Shown in pieces: positions 26,530 to 36,513 of a stretch of 64,000 nucleotides of DNA (position 1 is the stretch's first letter; every line of letters starts with the position of its first letter). The DNA lies in NCBI GenBank assembly GCA_022449765.1, contig JAKUPZ010000001.1:111628-175627 (forward strand), written 5' to 3'. Position numbers and translations under genes: made by a program. The notes below the pieces were generated by a model, which did not search any database, was not told the DNA's origin, and was given only the letters and a program-made list of their open reading frames with translations. The DNA is from Dehalococcoidia bacterium. Its GTDB lineage: Bacteria > Chloroflexota > Dehalococcoidia > Lucifugimonadales > Australimonadaceae.

Positions 26530-27651
26530 CTAAATTGCATATAGTTTCGTACAATTATCCCATAAAATTCTTTGTTTGGTTTCTTTGCTTATATCTTCAT
26601 GACTGAGAAATTCGTTAACGGATTCAGGGAACTCAGAATCGTGATGAGGATAATCGGACGAAAAAACAATATTTTTGTTGCCAATTGCATCTACGGTATA
26701 ACCTAGCTCAGCCTCGTCGGCTTCCGTTCCTACGTAACAGTTCGACTTAAAATATTCACTGGGCAATTTCGTGAGAAAAGGTGCGTCCCAATCTTTATAT
26801 AACTCGTAGTCACGATCCATTCTTCCGAGCCAGAAGGGTACCCATCCGGCATTAGCTTCGAGGTATGCAGCTCGTAGCTTAGGGAAATTTTCGAAAACCC
26901 CGCCACATATCATACTTATCACTGCTTTCATCATGCCTATTGGATGAGAGCAGGCGTGAAGCATAAGCCGGTTGTGCCCAAATTCAGAACCGTCTTGCTG
27001 GTAAATTGACCCTGTACCTTCATGGAACCCAACAGGTATATTTAATTCTTCTAGTGTTGCCCAGAGCTCAGCGTAATCGGCACTATGAAAATTCACACCA
27101 TTGACAAAATTCGGGCGCATATAAATACCTACTGCCCCTAATTCTTTGACGGCCCGTATAGCTTCCTTTACTGCCTCTTTTGGATCGTGCTGTGGCACCA
27201 TAGCCGCTACCTTCATTCTCTGAGGGTCTGTTTGGCAAAGGTCATATAACCAGTCGTTATACGCTCGGCAGACCGCGGACGAAAGTTGGCCATCAACATT
27301 GTTTAATCCATTGGGTATGTATAGACAGACGGTCGGGTACATTACCGCAATGTCTATTCCTTCAAGGTTCATTGCTTCTAGCTGAGATGGTCCATTGTAT
27401 CCCTGTAAGCGCATTTTTGCTGTAGCATCGTCAGTTTTTGCACTCATCCCGTACATACGGTGAGGGTTATCTACATCACAGCTTGGTAAGCGCTCCCCCT
27501 GGAAAAGGAATACGCCGCCTCGCTTCCCTGGCGCGCGTGAAATTTGAGGCGCCCATGGCCGGAAGCGTTGATCGAGGTATTTTTCGAACATATCCGAAGG
27601 TTCGATAACATGCATGTCCGAATCCATTACTTTGAAATCATTGCGAGACAT
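26530..27651 (-). CDS. Amidohydrolase-2 family metal-dependent hydrolase
   Basis: A 373-residue TIM-barrel hydrolase or decarboxylase of the amidohydrolase_2 family. The N-terminal metal motif is MDSDMHVIEPSDMFEKYLD. Further motifs are PVGFHEGTG, RAAYLEANAGWVPFWLGRMD and the C-terminal metal aspartate in FSSDYPHHDSEFPES. Family relatives include ACMSD-type decarboxylases and various aromatic-acid hydrolases. The substrate is unknown. It follows nurA by 12 bp on the same strand. Confidence 0.83.
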   Translation of the reverse strand: MSRNDFKVMDSDMHVIEPSDMFEKYLDQRFRPWAPQISRAPGKRGGVFLFQGERLPSCDVDNPHRMYGMSAKTDDATAKMRLQGYNGPSQLEAMNLEGIDIAVMYPTVCLYIPNGLNNVDGQLSSAVCRAYNDWLYDLCQTDPQRMKVAAMVPQHDPKEAVKEAIRAVKELGAVGIYMRPNFVNGVNFHSADYAELWATLEELNIPVGFHEGTGSIYQQDGSEFGHNRLMLHACSHPIGMMKAVISMICGGVFENFPKLRAAYLEANAGWVPFWLGRMDRDYELYKDWDAPFLTKLPSEYFKSNCYVGTEADEAELGYTVDAIGNKNIVFSSDYPHHDSEFPESVNEFLSHEDISKETKQRILWDNCTKLYAI

Positions 27652-27663
27652 TTTTTCTCCGTT

Positions 27664-28860
27664 CTAAATAAACCGGGTACGTTTACTTTTCGATTTTTGT
27701 GAGGTGGATGTTGGTAAAGATAAGGAAGATAAGTTTTCATACAGTAAATGATCAAAAGTCGTTCTGTCAGAGCCGTTAATTACCGCCTGTTCATGGGCTT
27801 CTTGCAATGCCAATGGATAACCGTTTCCTTTGGCTGTTTGAGAAATGATGCATGAATGGGCGAATTCAATCCCCTCGCTACTTGTCCATTCAGGTATCTC
27901 TAATCTTACAATTTCGCTGCCAATGTTCACATAGAAAAAACGTATTTTGTTCTCGCCATAATAATCTAGGACTATTTTCGAAGTGCTTGAGAATACAGAT
28001 GATCTTTCATTGACTCCCAAGATCCTCCTGAAGAGGTCCGAATCTTTTATGTTGGCTAGGGATTCGCAATTACGAAGCCCTTTGGCCAGTTCTCTGCAAT
28101 TGGAATCACAATTTACTGTGTCCCATCCGCATATACTTGAAGAGATCCGCATTGCGTTTACAACTTCAGAGCTTCCAGGGAAGCTGATGTGACTCGCAAC
28201 TGCAAACACTCGCTGATCTGAAGCCTTTCTTAGTCGCTCCATCGCAGTAAACATTCGTTTTTCAATGAATTCAGACTTGATATATTCTGGGAATCCTTCC
28301 AATCCCCATAGGATCAAGCTTCCATCTAGTAGTGCAAGAATAGGGACATTTTGTGGGCACTCGTCAACAATATCTGCAAGAGCCTCTATCTCCATAATTG
28401 TACGGGTTAGGCCCATTAGCGCTCCTTTAATTGGGAGTTCTCCGATACCTTTTGGATTGATGATGTTTAAGGCTGATTGCTCTGCGCAAAATAAAGGGGA
28501 ATTGCGCAGCGATGCTGATGATTCAGCACCATACTTTATTAACGCACTGCCTATATTGATTAGGTAGCATTGTATTGACGAATGTCGATCTATATCGATA
28601 TGAGAGCCATCTACTGCCGCAACAATATGATTTGATAATAGACCGTCGGGAGATTTGGATAAATTAATGAGTGTAGGAATTTGAGGAATTAACCAAGTTG
28701 TTTTACTTTGAAGACGTCGCTTTTCAAGGGAATTTGGGTTTTCCTCATTGAATGCTTTCACTGCAGTATCTAATGCCTTGGTATTATCCGAGTACTGTTT
28801 TTGTAAAAGAGAAGATGCGTTAAAAAGTTGTAATGCCGCTTTGTTGATATCTAATGACAT
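27664..28860 (-). CDS. NurA-domain nuclease
   Basis: NurA nucleases act with the HerA helicase in DNA end resection, best known in archaea. The 398 residues show the metal-binding AAVDGSHIDID near 85-95, the second acidic site ILALLDGSLILW and the conserved C-terminal GYPLALQEAHEQAVINGSDRTTF. No herA gene is in the window. It is followed by an amidohydrolase and preceded by selB, an unrelated context. The domain call is good; the DNA-repair role is inferred. Confidence 0.8.
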   Translation of the reverse strand: MSLDINKAALQLFNASSLLQKQYSDNTKALDTAVKAFNEENPNSLEKRRLQSKTTWLIPQIPTLINLSKSPDGLLSNHIVAAVDGSHIDIDRHSSIQCYLINIGSALIKYGAESSASLRNSPLFCAEQSALNIINPKGIGELPIKGALMGLTRTIMEIEALADIVDECPQNVPILALLDGSLILWGLEGFPEYIKSEFIEKRMFTAMERLRKASDQRVFAVASHISFPGSSEVVNAMRISSSICGWDTVNCDSNCRELAKGLRNCESLANIKDSDLFRRILGVNERSSVFSSTSKIVLDYYGENKIRFFYVNIGSEIVRLEIPEWTSSEGIEFAHSCIISQTAKGNGYPLALQEAHEQAVINGSDRTTFDHLLYENLSSLSLPTSTSQKSKSKRTRFI

Positions 28861-28912
28861 ATTTAGATGGTCATTAACTAAGGGTGTTCATGCAAGACCT
28901 ATTCGCCTACTT

Positions 28913-30772
28913 TTATAGCAATATTCGTGCATCCCCATTACGTCTTGTGATTTTTTGCTCATCTAGACACTCCAAGATTGCTAGCGCGTATTTTCTGGAT
29001 GTCGAGAATAAATCACGGGCTTCTGCTACCGTGATACTCCCGTGATCTTTGATGTAATTAGAAATTTTAGTTTTTAGATTTTCGTAATTATCTTGGGTAA
29101 AGCATATGCCCTGAGTCGAGCGAATTAATCTTCCTTCCGAAATTAGCAATGCTTGTAAAGACAGTTCAATACTTGGAGGCTCTAGCATAAACGGATCCTT
29201 TTGAAGGGCATTAAAATAATTTTCTATTTCGATGATTTGACTTTCAGTAAGCGATATTTTGTGACTTGATGATACGAGTAATCCCGCTTCATTCTGGTAG
29301 ATCCCAACTTGAGTTAAGTTAGCTAGGACTATGGAAGAAATTGGGTTGCTGAGGTTTAGCTTGCCTTTCATTTCCTCTTTGGACATCCCGCTTTTGAGCG
29401 GGTTTGCACGATGGAAATCTTCAAGTTCTTTTTCTCCTTGTAATTCCAGCTTAGACCAATTGCTAGATTTGTAGATTAGCGAATTAGAATTATCTTGGGC
29501 GTCGATGCATATAAGAGGTTCCACAGAGGAGTAGGAATTAAGTACTATTCCGCGAATTTCAGATGCTGATATGTTTAATTTTTTTGACAAGTCGTTTAAG
29601 AATACAGGTTCAAAAGATTCTAATTCGCGGTAAATATTTGAAATGGGCTGATCGGATTCAATATTTTTGAGGGCGGTAATGACCGCTGGACTATTTCGAC
29701 GATGTCGCTTTGCATCGATTTTTATCACCGTTCCTCCTCCAATAGTTGTATCAGCAGAACGGATAATGAATCGATCGCCTTCAAGCAAGTGCAGCTTTTC
29801 ATTTAAGGTAATTTGCGCCCAAGCGGTTGATCCCGGTGATATTTCATTAGTATCTAATAAGCGAATTTTTGCTTGAGTTTCGGATGTGTTTGAGTGAAAA
29901 GACACAGGGAAATTATGGCGAATACTGTGTGGTGCATCATTGAGTAATTTTAGATTTGTGTCTATTGCTGAGGTTGACCTTGCCCAGCCGGGCAGCATGA
30001 CCACGCTTCCTCGAGTTATTTCATTTGCGTTTATTCCCCCAAGATTTAAAGCTACTCTGTTTCCAGGACCAATGAGTTCAACTTTTTTTTGATGGGACTG
30101 TATTCCTCTAATTCGGCCGTTAATGGCCTGAGGTTGCACCTCAATTGACTGCCCAATTGCGAATTGGCCATCTATTAGCGTTCCGGTAACTACTGTGCCA
30201 AATCCAGAAATGGAAAATACTCGATCTATGGGAAGCCTGGGTTGGTTTTTGTCCGTATGGTTTTCAGATTCCGATAAAAGATCGTCGATAGTGTTTTTTA
30301 GTTCATTGAGACCCCATTTTTTGGTTGAAGAGACAATTCGTATAGGAGATTTTGAAAGCGGGGTATCGGTTAAGGTTTCTGTGATTTCTAATTCAACTAT
30401 CGATAGTAAATCTTGGTCTACAGTGTCGGACTTAGTTATGACTATAATCGCTTTTGAAATCCCCAAAAGGTTCAGTATTCCAATATGCTCTCTTGTCTGA
30501 GGCATTACGGACTCGTCCGCAGCAACGATCAATAATGCAAGATCAATATTCCCTACACCTGCGAGCATGTTCCGAATAAATTTTTCATGCCCTGGGACAT
30601 CCACGATACTGACTTCGCGACCACTCGGAAGTTCCATCCATGCGAAGCCTAGGTCTATGGTCATACCGCGGCGTTTTTCTTCATCAAGCCTGTCAGGGTC
30701 GATTCCTGTTAAAGCTTCTATAAGTGTTGACTTGCCATGGTCTACATGGCCAGCAGTTCCTATTACATACAT
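28913..30772 (-). CDS. selB: Selenocysteine-specific elongation factor SelB
   Basis: GTPase that delivers Sec-tRNA to UGA codons with a SECIS element. The N-terminal G domain is [32 protein letters not shown] and [16 protein letters not shown], with a TKSD G4 motif. EF-Tu-like domains 2-3 follow, then winged-helix repeats ending in [25 protein letters not shown]. The frame reaches a TTG at 30796, but family proteins start at [13 protein letters not shown], so the ATG at 30772 is used (619 residues). selA, selC and selD are not in the window. Confidence 0.92.
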   Translation of the reverse strand: MYVIGTAGHVDHGKSTLIEALTGIDPDRLDEEKRRGMTIDLGFAWMELPSGREVSIVDVPGHEKFIRNMLAGVGNIDLALLIVAADESVMPQTREHIGILNLLGISKAIIVITKSDTVDQDLLSIVELEITETLTDTPLSKSPIRIVSSTKKWGLNELKNTIDDLLSESENHTDKNQPRLPIDRVFSISGFGTVVTGTLIDGQFAIGQSIEVQPQAINGRIRGIQSHQKKVELIGPGNRVALNLGGINANEITRGSVVMLPGWARSTSAIDTNLKLLNDAPHSIRHNFPVSFHSNTSETQAKIRLLDTNEISPGSTAWAQITLNEKLHLLEGDRFIIRSADTTIGGGTVIKIDAKRHRRNSPAVITALKNIESDQPISNIYRELESFEPVFLNDLSKKLNISASEIRGIVLNSYSSVEPLICIDAQDNSNSLIYKSSNWSKLELQGEKELEDFHRANPLKSGMSKEEMKGKLNLSNPISSIVLANLTQVGIYQNEAGLLVSSSHKISLTESQIIEIENYFNALQKDPFMLEPPSIELSLQALLISEGRLIRSTQGICFTQDNYENLKTKISNYIKDHGSITVAEARDLFSTSRKYALAILECLDEQKITRRNGDARILL

Positions 30773-30901
30773 GTGATCAGGATAGCAAAAGGTCAATTAT
30801 TATTCTGCGAAAAACATACTGGATCAAAAAAAATTATTTCCTGTGTTAACCTTGTGCGCTGCAAGAGGTAATTAGAGTCTCTTTTAAACCGGGAGGGTTT
30901 T

Positions 30902-33172
30902 ATGGCAGTTCCTTTGGTGGATTCTACAGCTGAATTTGTTAATTCGGCATACGAGAAAATTGAAAAACGATTAGAAATAGTGCGAGGGCGCTTAGGCAGG
31001 CCCTTAACTTTTACAGAGAAAGTCTTATTGGGTCATTTGGACGACCCTGCTGAGGCAGAGTTATTACCAGGGGAAAGCTATTTAAATTTACGGCCAGATC
31101 GCGTAGGACTCCAAGATGTCACCGGCCAGATGGCTATCCTGCAATTTATGCAGGCCGGGAAGGAAACCACTGCAGTACCCTCTACAGTCCATTGCGATCA
31201 TTTGATAACAGCTTTTGAAGGAGCGCAGTCAGATACAGATTTGGCGAAATCAGAGAGTAAGGAAGTTTTTGAATTTCTTCGTTCTTCGGCAGCGAAATAC
31301 GGACTTGGCTTTTGGGGCCCAGGCTCAGGGATAATCCATCAGGTTATTTTAGAAAATTATGCTTTCCCTGGATTAATGATAATTGGTACAGACTCCCATA
31401 CTCCTAATGCTGGAGGAATCGGCGCTTTTGCCTCTGGTGTAGGTGGCGCTGATGCTGTTGATGTCATGGCTGGTTTTCCGTGGGAAGTGCTGTATCCAAA
31501 ATTAATAGGGGTAAAACTCACCGGGTCTCTCAGCGGCTGGTCCGCGCCCAAAGACGTCATATTGAAGCTAGCGGGCATATTAACTGTCTCAGGAGGTACA
31601 AATGCAGTGGTGGAGTACTTCGGCCCGGGTACTAGTTCGATAAGTACTACTGGTAAGGCAACCATTTGTAACATGGGTGCAGAGTTAGGTGCCACAACTT
31701 CTATATTCCCTTATGACAATAGAGGGAGTATATATTTGCAAGCGACTGAAAGACCTGAGCTAGCTGAAATTGCGGACAAATTCCAACACTTGCTTGTAGC
31801 AGATGCTGAAGTGGAAGAGAACCCTGAAAAATTCTTTGATAGGGTTATTGAAATTGATTTGAGTACGTTAGAGCCTCATGTGGTAGGCCCTCATACACCT
31901 GATTTGGCAAGGCCTATCTCTGAATTAGGCCAAGCCATAATCTCAGAGAATTACCCTGAGAAAATTTCCTCGACTCTTATTGGTTCCTGCACAAATTCTT
32001 CGTATGAGGATGTATCGAGAGCGGCTGAAGTAGCAAAGCAAGCAGCAGCTCATGGTCTAAAGGCTGCAGTTGATCTACTGGTAACCCCTGGTTCAGAGGC
32101 CGTTCATGCAACGATTCAAAGGGATGGGCAGATGTCTACTCTTGAAGATTCAGGCGCTACGGTGATGGCCAATGCTTGTGGTCCATGTATTGGTCAGTGG
32201 AAAAGAACTTCAATTAATAAAGGTGATGTGAACGCGATTGTCACTTCATTTAATCGAAACTTTCCTGCAAGAAATGATGCAAATCCATCCACAATGAATT
32301 TTATTGCAAGCCCTGAGATGGTAATGGCATTTGCATTAGCAGGCAGACTGTCATTCAATCCACTTGTGGATAGCTTGATAGGCTCGGATGGCAAGGAATT
32401 TAAATTAACGCCTCCTGGCCCTGCTCCTGAAGTACCTGAGAATGGATTTGCTGGCAGAGGATTTGGGTATGAGGCTCCTGCCGAAACTGGCAGCAAGATT
32501 GAAGTTAATGTTGATCCTAATTCAACTCGGCTACAAGTACTTTCGCCATTTACCCGCTGGGATGGTAATGATTTTGAAAATCTCCAAGTATTAGTCAAGG
32601 CTCAAGGTAAATGTACGACAGATCATATTTCTCCTGCGGGTCCTTGGTTGCGATTTAGAGGGCATTTAGATCGCCTGAGCGACAACGCTTTTTTGGGTGC
32701 TGTTAATGCCTTTACTGGAGAAGCAGGGGAAGGATTAAATCAAATAACAGGCGAAAGGGCTGCATTCCCTAAAGTGGCACGTTACTACAAGGAGCAAGGG
32801 TTAAGCTGGGTAGCTATCGGAGATTATAATTACGGAGAAGGCAGCTCCCGAGAACATGCTGCGATGTCGCCACGTTTGCTTGGCTGTAAAGCAGTGATTG
32901 TAAGAAGCTTTGCAAGAATTCACGAAACTAATCTAAAGAAGCAAGGGATCGTACCGCTTAGTTTCAGTGAACCTGATGATTATGACAAAATCCTTGAAGC
33001 CGACACTATAAGTGTTCAGGGTTTAGACGAGCTAAGCCCAGGAAAACCTGTTAGGGCGGTGATCCATCATTTTGAAGGCGGGGAAGAGGAAATTGAATTA
33101 AGGCATACGATGAGTGAAGAGCAAATCGAATGGTTTAGAGCCGGAGCAGCTCTCAACATACTAGGAAAATAA
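30902..33172 (+). CDS. acn: Aconitate hydratase, mitochondrial (ACO2-like) type
   Basis: Isomerises citrate and isocitrate in the TCA cycle. The 4Fe-4S ligands C363 (GSCTNSSYED), C426 and C429 (ANACGPCIGQW) have the same 63 and 3 spacing as ACO2. Also present are TVHCDHLI, GTDSHTPNAGG and, in the swivel domain, NYGEGSSREHAA. At 756 residues it is ACO2-sized rather than the roughly 890 of bacterial AcnA. GGGAGGG precedes the ATG. It stands alone on the plus strand, divergent from selB. Confidence 0.95.
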   Translation: MAVPLVDSTAEFVNSAYEKIEKRLEIVRGRLGRPLTFTEKVLLGHLDDPAEAELLPGESYLNLRPDRVGLQDVTGQMAILQFMQAGKETTAVPSTVHCDHLITAFEGAQSDTDLAKSESKEVFEFLRSSAAKYGLGFWGPGSGIIHQVILENYAFPGLMIIGTDSHTPNAGGIGAFASGVGGADAVDVMAGFPWEVLYPKLIGVKLTGSLSGWSAPKDVILKLAGILTVSGGTNAVVEYFGPGTSSISTTGKATICNMGAELGATTSIFPYDNRGSIYLQATERPELAEIADKFQHLLVADAEVEENPEKFFDRVIEIDLSTLEPHVVGPHTPDLARPISELGQAIISENYPEKISSTLIGSCTNSSYEDVSRAAEVAKQAAAHGLKAAVDLLVTPGSEAVHATIQRDGQMSTLEDSGATVMANACGPCIGQWKRTSINKGDVNAIVTSFNRNFPARNDANPSTMNFIASPEMVMAFALAGRLSFNPLVDSLIGSDGKEFKLTPPGPAPEVPENGFAGRGFGYEAPAETGSKIEVNVDPNSTRLQVLSPFTRWDGNDFENLQVLVKAQGKCTTDHISPAGPWLRFRGHLDRLSDNAFLGAVNAFTGEAGEGLNQITGERAAFPKVARYYKEQGLSWVAIGDYNYGEGSSREHAAMSPRLLGCKAVIVRSFARIHETNLKKQGIVPLSFSEPDDYDKILEADTISVQGLDELSPGKPVRAVIHHFEGGEEEIELRHTMSEEQIEWFRAGAALNILGK

Positions 33173-33215
33173 AAACTCTATAACCAATCCGAACTATTAA
33201 TGTTAAGGTTTGGTA

Positions 33216-34481
33216 ATGGTTCCAGAGGTGCATCCGGAATTTTCAAATAACCCGTCGCGTTTAGGTGCTTTAGCCTTTCGAGATTTTCGTTTTTATTGGG
33301 TTCATGGCTTACTTCAGGGGATCGCGCGAAATATGCGCGAGTTGCTGACGTTTTACCTTGTTTTTGAAATCTCAGGCTCAGCTTTACAGTTGGGAATTAC
33401 TGGTGTTTTTCAAGGAGTGCCGATATTAATTTTTGGCCTTCTTGGTGGCGCAATGGCGGATTCTTTTGACCGTAAACGTTTATTAATTTACACGCAATTG
33501 GCGAATGTATTGTTTCTTGGAATTATCGCTATATTGGTTTTTTCGGACACCATAATGGTTTGGCATCTTTGGGTGCTTGCAAGCCTTGCATCTGCTGTGA
33601 ATGCATTGGGCCGCCCTGCTCAGAGAGCATACCTACCAAGGATGGTTCCTCGAGCCCACGTAATGAATGCAATTACTTGGTTTGGAGCGTTGAGCCAGGG
33701 GACTCTTTTTGTAGGGCCGATGTTGGCTGCAATTCTAATCGCTTCAGTTGGCGTAGGATGGGCATTTACCAGCAATGCAATAATTTTGCTCTGCGGGGCA
33801 TTTGCTACGCTTGCAATCAGAGCGTCGGGTGCTCAAGAAGGGACTCCGCCTAGGGTTTCACTTAAATCTATATGGGAAGGTGTTCAATTCCTTCGTACCA
33901 AAGAAGTTCTTTTTGGTTCGTATTTACTAGATTTTGGCGTAATGTCATTTGGTTTTTTCCGACCTTTAATGCCAGTACTTGCAGTCGATGTATATCAAGT
34001 CGGTGAAATTGGATTGGGACTGTTAACTGCAGCCCCTGCTGTCGGGTCAATAATGGCTTCTGGCATATTACTTGTGGTTGGCGATATTCGGAGGAAAGGA
34101 GCTGCAGTAGTACTTAGCTATGTAGGTTATGCCGTTGGTTTGATCGCTTTAGGATTTTCACCATGGTTTTGGATGGCCCTGTTAGTTTTGGTAATTTTAG
34201 GTCTGATGGATGTAGTTAGCTTTACTGTAAGGCAAGCCCTCATACAATTAGTCGCACCTGATAAATATAGAGGCAGGGCCGGTAGTTTTTCCACAATACT
34301 TGCTGGTGTTGGTAATTCTACGGGATCTGCCGAGATGGGGGCCTTAGCAGGCGTAATCGGCGCTCCTTTTGCTCTTGTTATTAATGGCATTATCGGGCTT
34401 GCAATCACGGGCTCTGCTGCAGCAAAATGGCCCGGGTTATGGTTATACGATGAGGATAAGGAAAGCCATGGTATGGACTAA
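33216..34481 (+). CDS. MFS transporter (DHA3/MFS_3-like)
   Basis: About 420 residues with some twelve hydrophobic helices. Motif A between TM2 and TM3 reads GLLGGAMADSFDRKRLL, and a NAxGRPAQRAYLPRMVPR loop in the first half is typical of the MFS_3 group related to EntS-type exporters. The frame allows a TTG at 33210; the ATG at 33216 is better placed after an AAGG. The cargo is unknown. It ends 11 bp before the convergent gpmA. Confidence 0.82.
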   Translation: MVPEVHPEFSNNPSRLGALAFRDFRFYWVHGLLQGIARNMRELLTFYLVFEISGSALQLGITGVFQGVPILIFGLLGGAMADSFDRKRLLIYTQLANVLFLGIIAILVFSDTIMVWHLWVLASLASAVNALGRPAQRAYLPRMVPRAHVMNAITWFGALSQGTLFVGPMLAAILIASVGVGWAFTSNAIILLCGAFATLAIRASGAQEGTPPRVSLKSIWEGVQFLRTKEVLFGSYLLDFGVMSFGFFRPLMPVLAVDVYQVGEIGLGLLTAAPAVGSIMASGILLVVGDIRRKGAAVVLSYVGYAVGLIALGFSPWFWMALLVLVILGLMDVVSFTVRQALIQLVAPDKYRGRAGSFSTILAGVGNSTGSAEMGALAGVIGAPFALVINGIIGLAITGSAAAKWPGLWLYDEDKESHGMD

Positions 34482-34492
34482 CCCAAGTAATA

Positions 34493-35242
34493 CTATTTTG
34501 CGGCTTTCCCTTGGGACGCAACCTGCGCCATAGCTTGTTCAATAGCGGCTTGATCTCCTAAGAACCTACTTCCTTTTGTCTGTAAATTCTCATCTAATTC
34601 ATATACTAGAGGTACGCCCGTGGGAATGTTGAGGTCTATTATATTGGACTCAGAGACATTATCTAAATATTTAACCAAAGCCCTTAGGCTGTTCCCATGA
34701 GCAACAATCAATACTTTTTGGCCTGATTTTATAACTGGCGCGATAGTTTTTTCCCAATAAGGTACAAATCTAGCAACCGTATCTTTCAATGATTCAGTGA
34801 GAGGAAGATCGGATGATTTAATCGATGAATACTTAATGTCTTTGCTGGGGTGTTGTTCATCAGTGCTTTTTAATTCTGGTGGTGGGGTATCGTAACTTCT
34901 TCGCCATATGAGTACTTGCTCCTCGCCATGTTCTGCCGCAGTTTCAGCTTTATTGAGCCCTTGCAGTGCACCATAGTGTCGTTCGTTAAGGCGCCAATTA
35001 CGGATTACAGGTATCCACATTAAATCCATCTCATCCTGCACAATCCAAAGTGTACGGATCGCTCTTTTGAGCACTGACGTATATGCAATATCAAATGTAA
35101 ATCCTTCTGCAATTAGAAGTTTGGCGGATTCACGTGCTTCTTTGCGCCCATTCTCTGTAAGATCGACATCTGTCCAACCTGAAAATCTGTTTGTGAGGTT
35201 CCACTCGCTTTCCCCGTGCCGTAAAAGTACTAATTGAGGCAT
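34493..35242 (-). CDS. gpmA: 2,3-bisphosphoglycerate-dependent phosphoglycerate mutase
   Basis: Interconverts 3- and 2-phosphoglycerate. The 249 residues carry the phosphohistidine motif [12 protein letters not shown] (H9), [29 protein letters not shown] and the second histidine in [14 protein letters not shown]. An insertion-free dPGM core and normal length make it a true mutase rather than a generic histidine phosphatase. It ends 11 bp from the convergent MFS gene. Confidence 0.95.
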   Translation of the reverse strand: MPQLVLLRHGESEWNLTNRFSGWTDVDLTENGRKEARESAKLLIAEGFTFDIAYTSVLKRAIRTLWIVQDEMDLMWIPVIRNWRLNERHYGALQGLNKAETAAEHGEEQVLIWRRSYDTPPPELKSTDEQHPSKDIKYSSIKSSDLPLTESLKDTVARFVPYWEKTIAPVIKSGQKVLIVAHGNSLRALVKYLDNVSESNIIDLNIPTGVPLVYELDENLQTKGSRFLGDQAAIEQAMAQVASQGKAAK

Positions 35243-35251
35243 TTTTCTTCC

Positions 35252-36484
35252 TTAAATATTCGTAGATGCCACATTTGGCGTCTCTGCTACAAACCGCATA
35301 AATGCTTCATTCCCCAAAATGCGGCCATACTCCGTCAACCGTAGATAGGTATTATTCCATTGTAGTAGCCCAAGTTCTAAGCACTCCGATGTGGCATCTG
35401 AGAAGGCACTTGTAATGCTGATACCAAATCGCTCCTTAAATTCTATGTCGCTAACTCCCTGATTAAGCCTAAGCCCCATCATCATTGTTTCGACCATTGC
35501 TGTTGATGCGTCAAGTTTTTCGCAAGAATCAATTGCGCCTGCTACACGAATGGAATCGTAGCTAACTCTATTATCTATTGTCCATCCTTGGATTCGTTGT
35601 ATATAGGTACGCGGGGGATTTAAATTGGCAAATCGTAGCCCAAATTCCCCTGTTTCTTCTGTTCCGTAAAGATAGCTATGCGCACCAGGTCCTACTCCCA
35701 AATACGGGTTACTTTTCCAGTATGCAAGGTTATGGGAACTTTCTTTATTTGGTTTACTCCAATTGGATATTTCATATTGGTGCATTTGGTTTGAGGCTAA
35801 CAAAGACTGAGCACTTGAATACATTTCTGCAGCTAAGTCTGCATCCGGTTCTGGAATTTTGCCAATTTTCACATCATTTTCAAGAGGAGTACCTTTTTCT
35901 AAGGTGAGAGCATATGCAGAGATATGCTCAGTGTCTAAAGCTATTGCAGTTTCAACAGACTGAGCCCAGCTTGAAAAATATTGATTAGGTAATCCAAACA
36001 TTAAATCTAAGCTAATATTGTCAAACCCTGCTTCGCGCGCGTTCTTTACTGCGTCGATTGCTTGTTGAGAACTGTGTCTACGTCCCAAGAGTTGAAGTTC
36101 ATTGTCATTGAATGATTGAACACCTATGGAAATCCGATTAAATCCAGATTTTCGCATCGTTTGTAGCCTTTCCCTACTACAGTCGCCTGGGTTAGCTTCA
36201 ACAGTTTGTTCAATGGAAGGATCTATTTCAAAAGACTCATTAATTGTACGCATTAACAATTTGACGTCAGGTGTCGGTAAATAGGAAGGTGTTCCGCCTC
36301 CCCAGAAAACACTTGATAACTTAGGACTCCCAAGCCAATCAGCCCATTTTGCGATTTCTTGGTTAAGAGCGTTGATGTACTGAGGCATGAGTGATTCAAT
36401 ACCTGAGTATGTATTGAAGTCACAATAAGGACATTTTGTTTCACAGAAAGGGATATGGACGTATAGTGCGATGCTCTTATTCAT
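35252..36484 (-). CDS. hemW: Radical-SAM heme chaperone HemW
   Basis: The family binds heme and a 4Fe-4S cluster and is thought to pass heme to respiratory enzymes. It was long annotated as oxygen-independent coproporphyrinogen oxidase. The cluster motif is HIPFCETKCPYCDFN (C14, C18, C21). The residue after the next is F, not C, which distinguishes HemW from HemN. GGGTPSYLP, SIGVQSFND and DLMFGLPNQ follow. The length of 410 is normal. Confidence 0.9.
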   Translation of the reverse strand: MNKSIALYVHIPFCETKCPYCDFNTYSGIESLMPQYINALNQEIAKWADWLGSPKLSSVFWGGGTPSYLPTPDVKLLMRTINESFEIDPSIEQTVEANPGDCSRERLQTMRKSGFNRISIGVQSFNDNELQLLGRRHSSQQAIDAVKNAREAGFDNISLDLMFGLPNQYFSSWAQSVETAIALDTEHISAYALTLEKGTPLENDVKIGKIPEPDADLAAEMYSSAQSLLASNQMHQYEISNWSKPNKESSHNLAYWKSNPYLGVGPGAHSYLYGTEETGEFGLRFANLNPPRTYIQRIQGWTIDNRVSYDSIRVAGAIDSCEKLDASTAMVETMMMGLRLNQGVSDIEFKERFGISITSAFSDATSECLELGLLQWNNTYLRLTEYGRILGNEAFMRFVAETPNVASTNI

Positions 36485-36513
36485 TTCTGAAATTATGAAT
36501 CAAACTCATCTTT

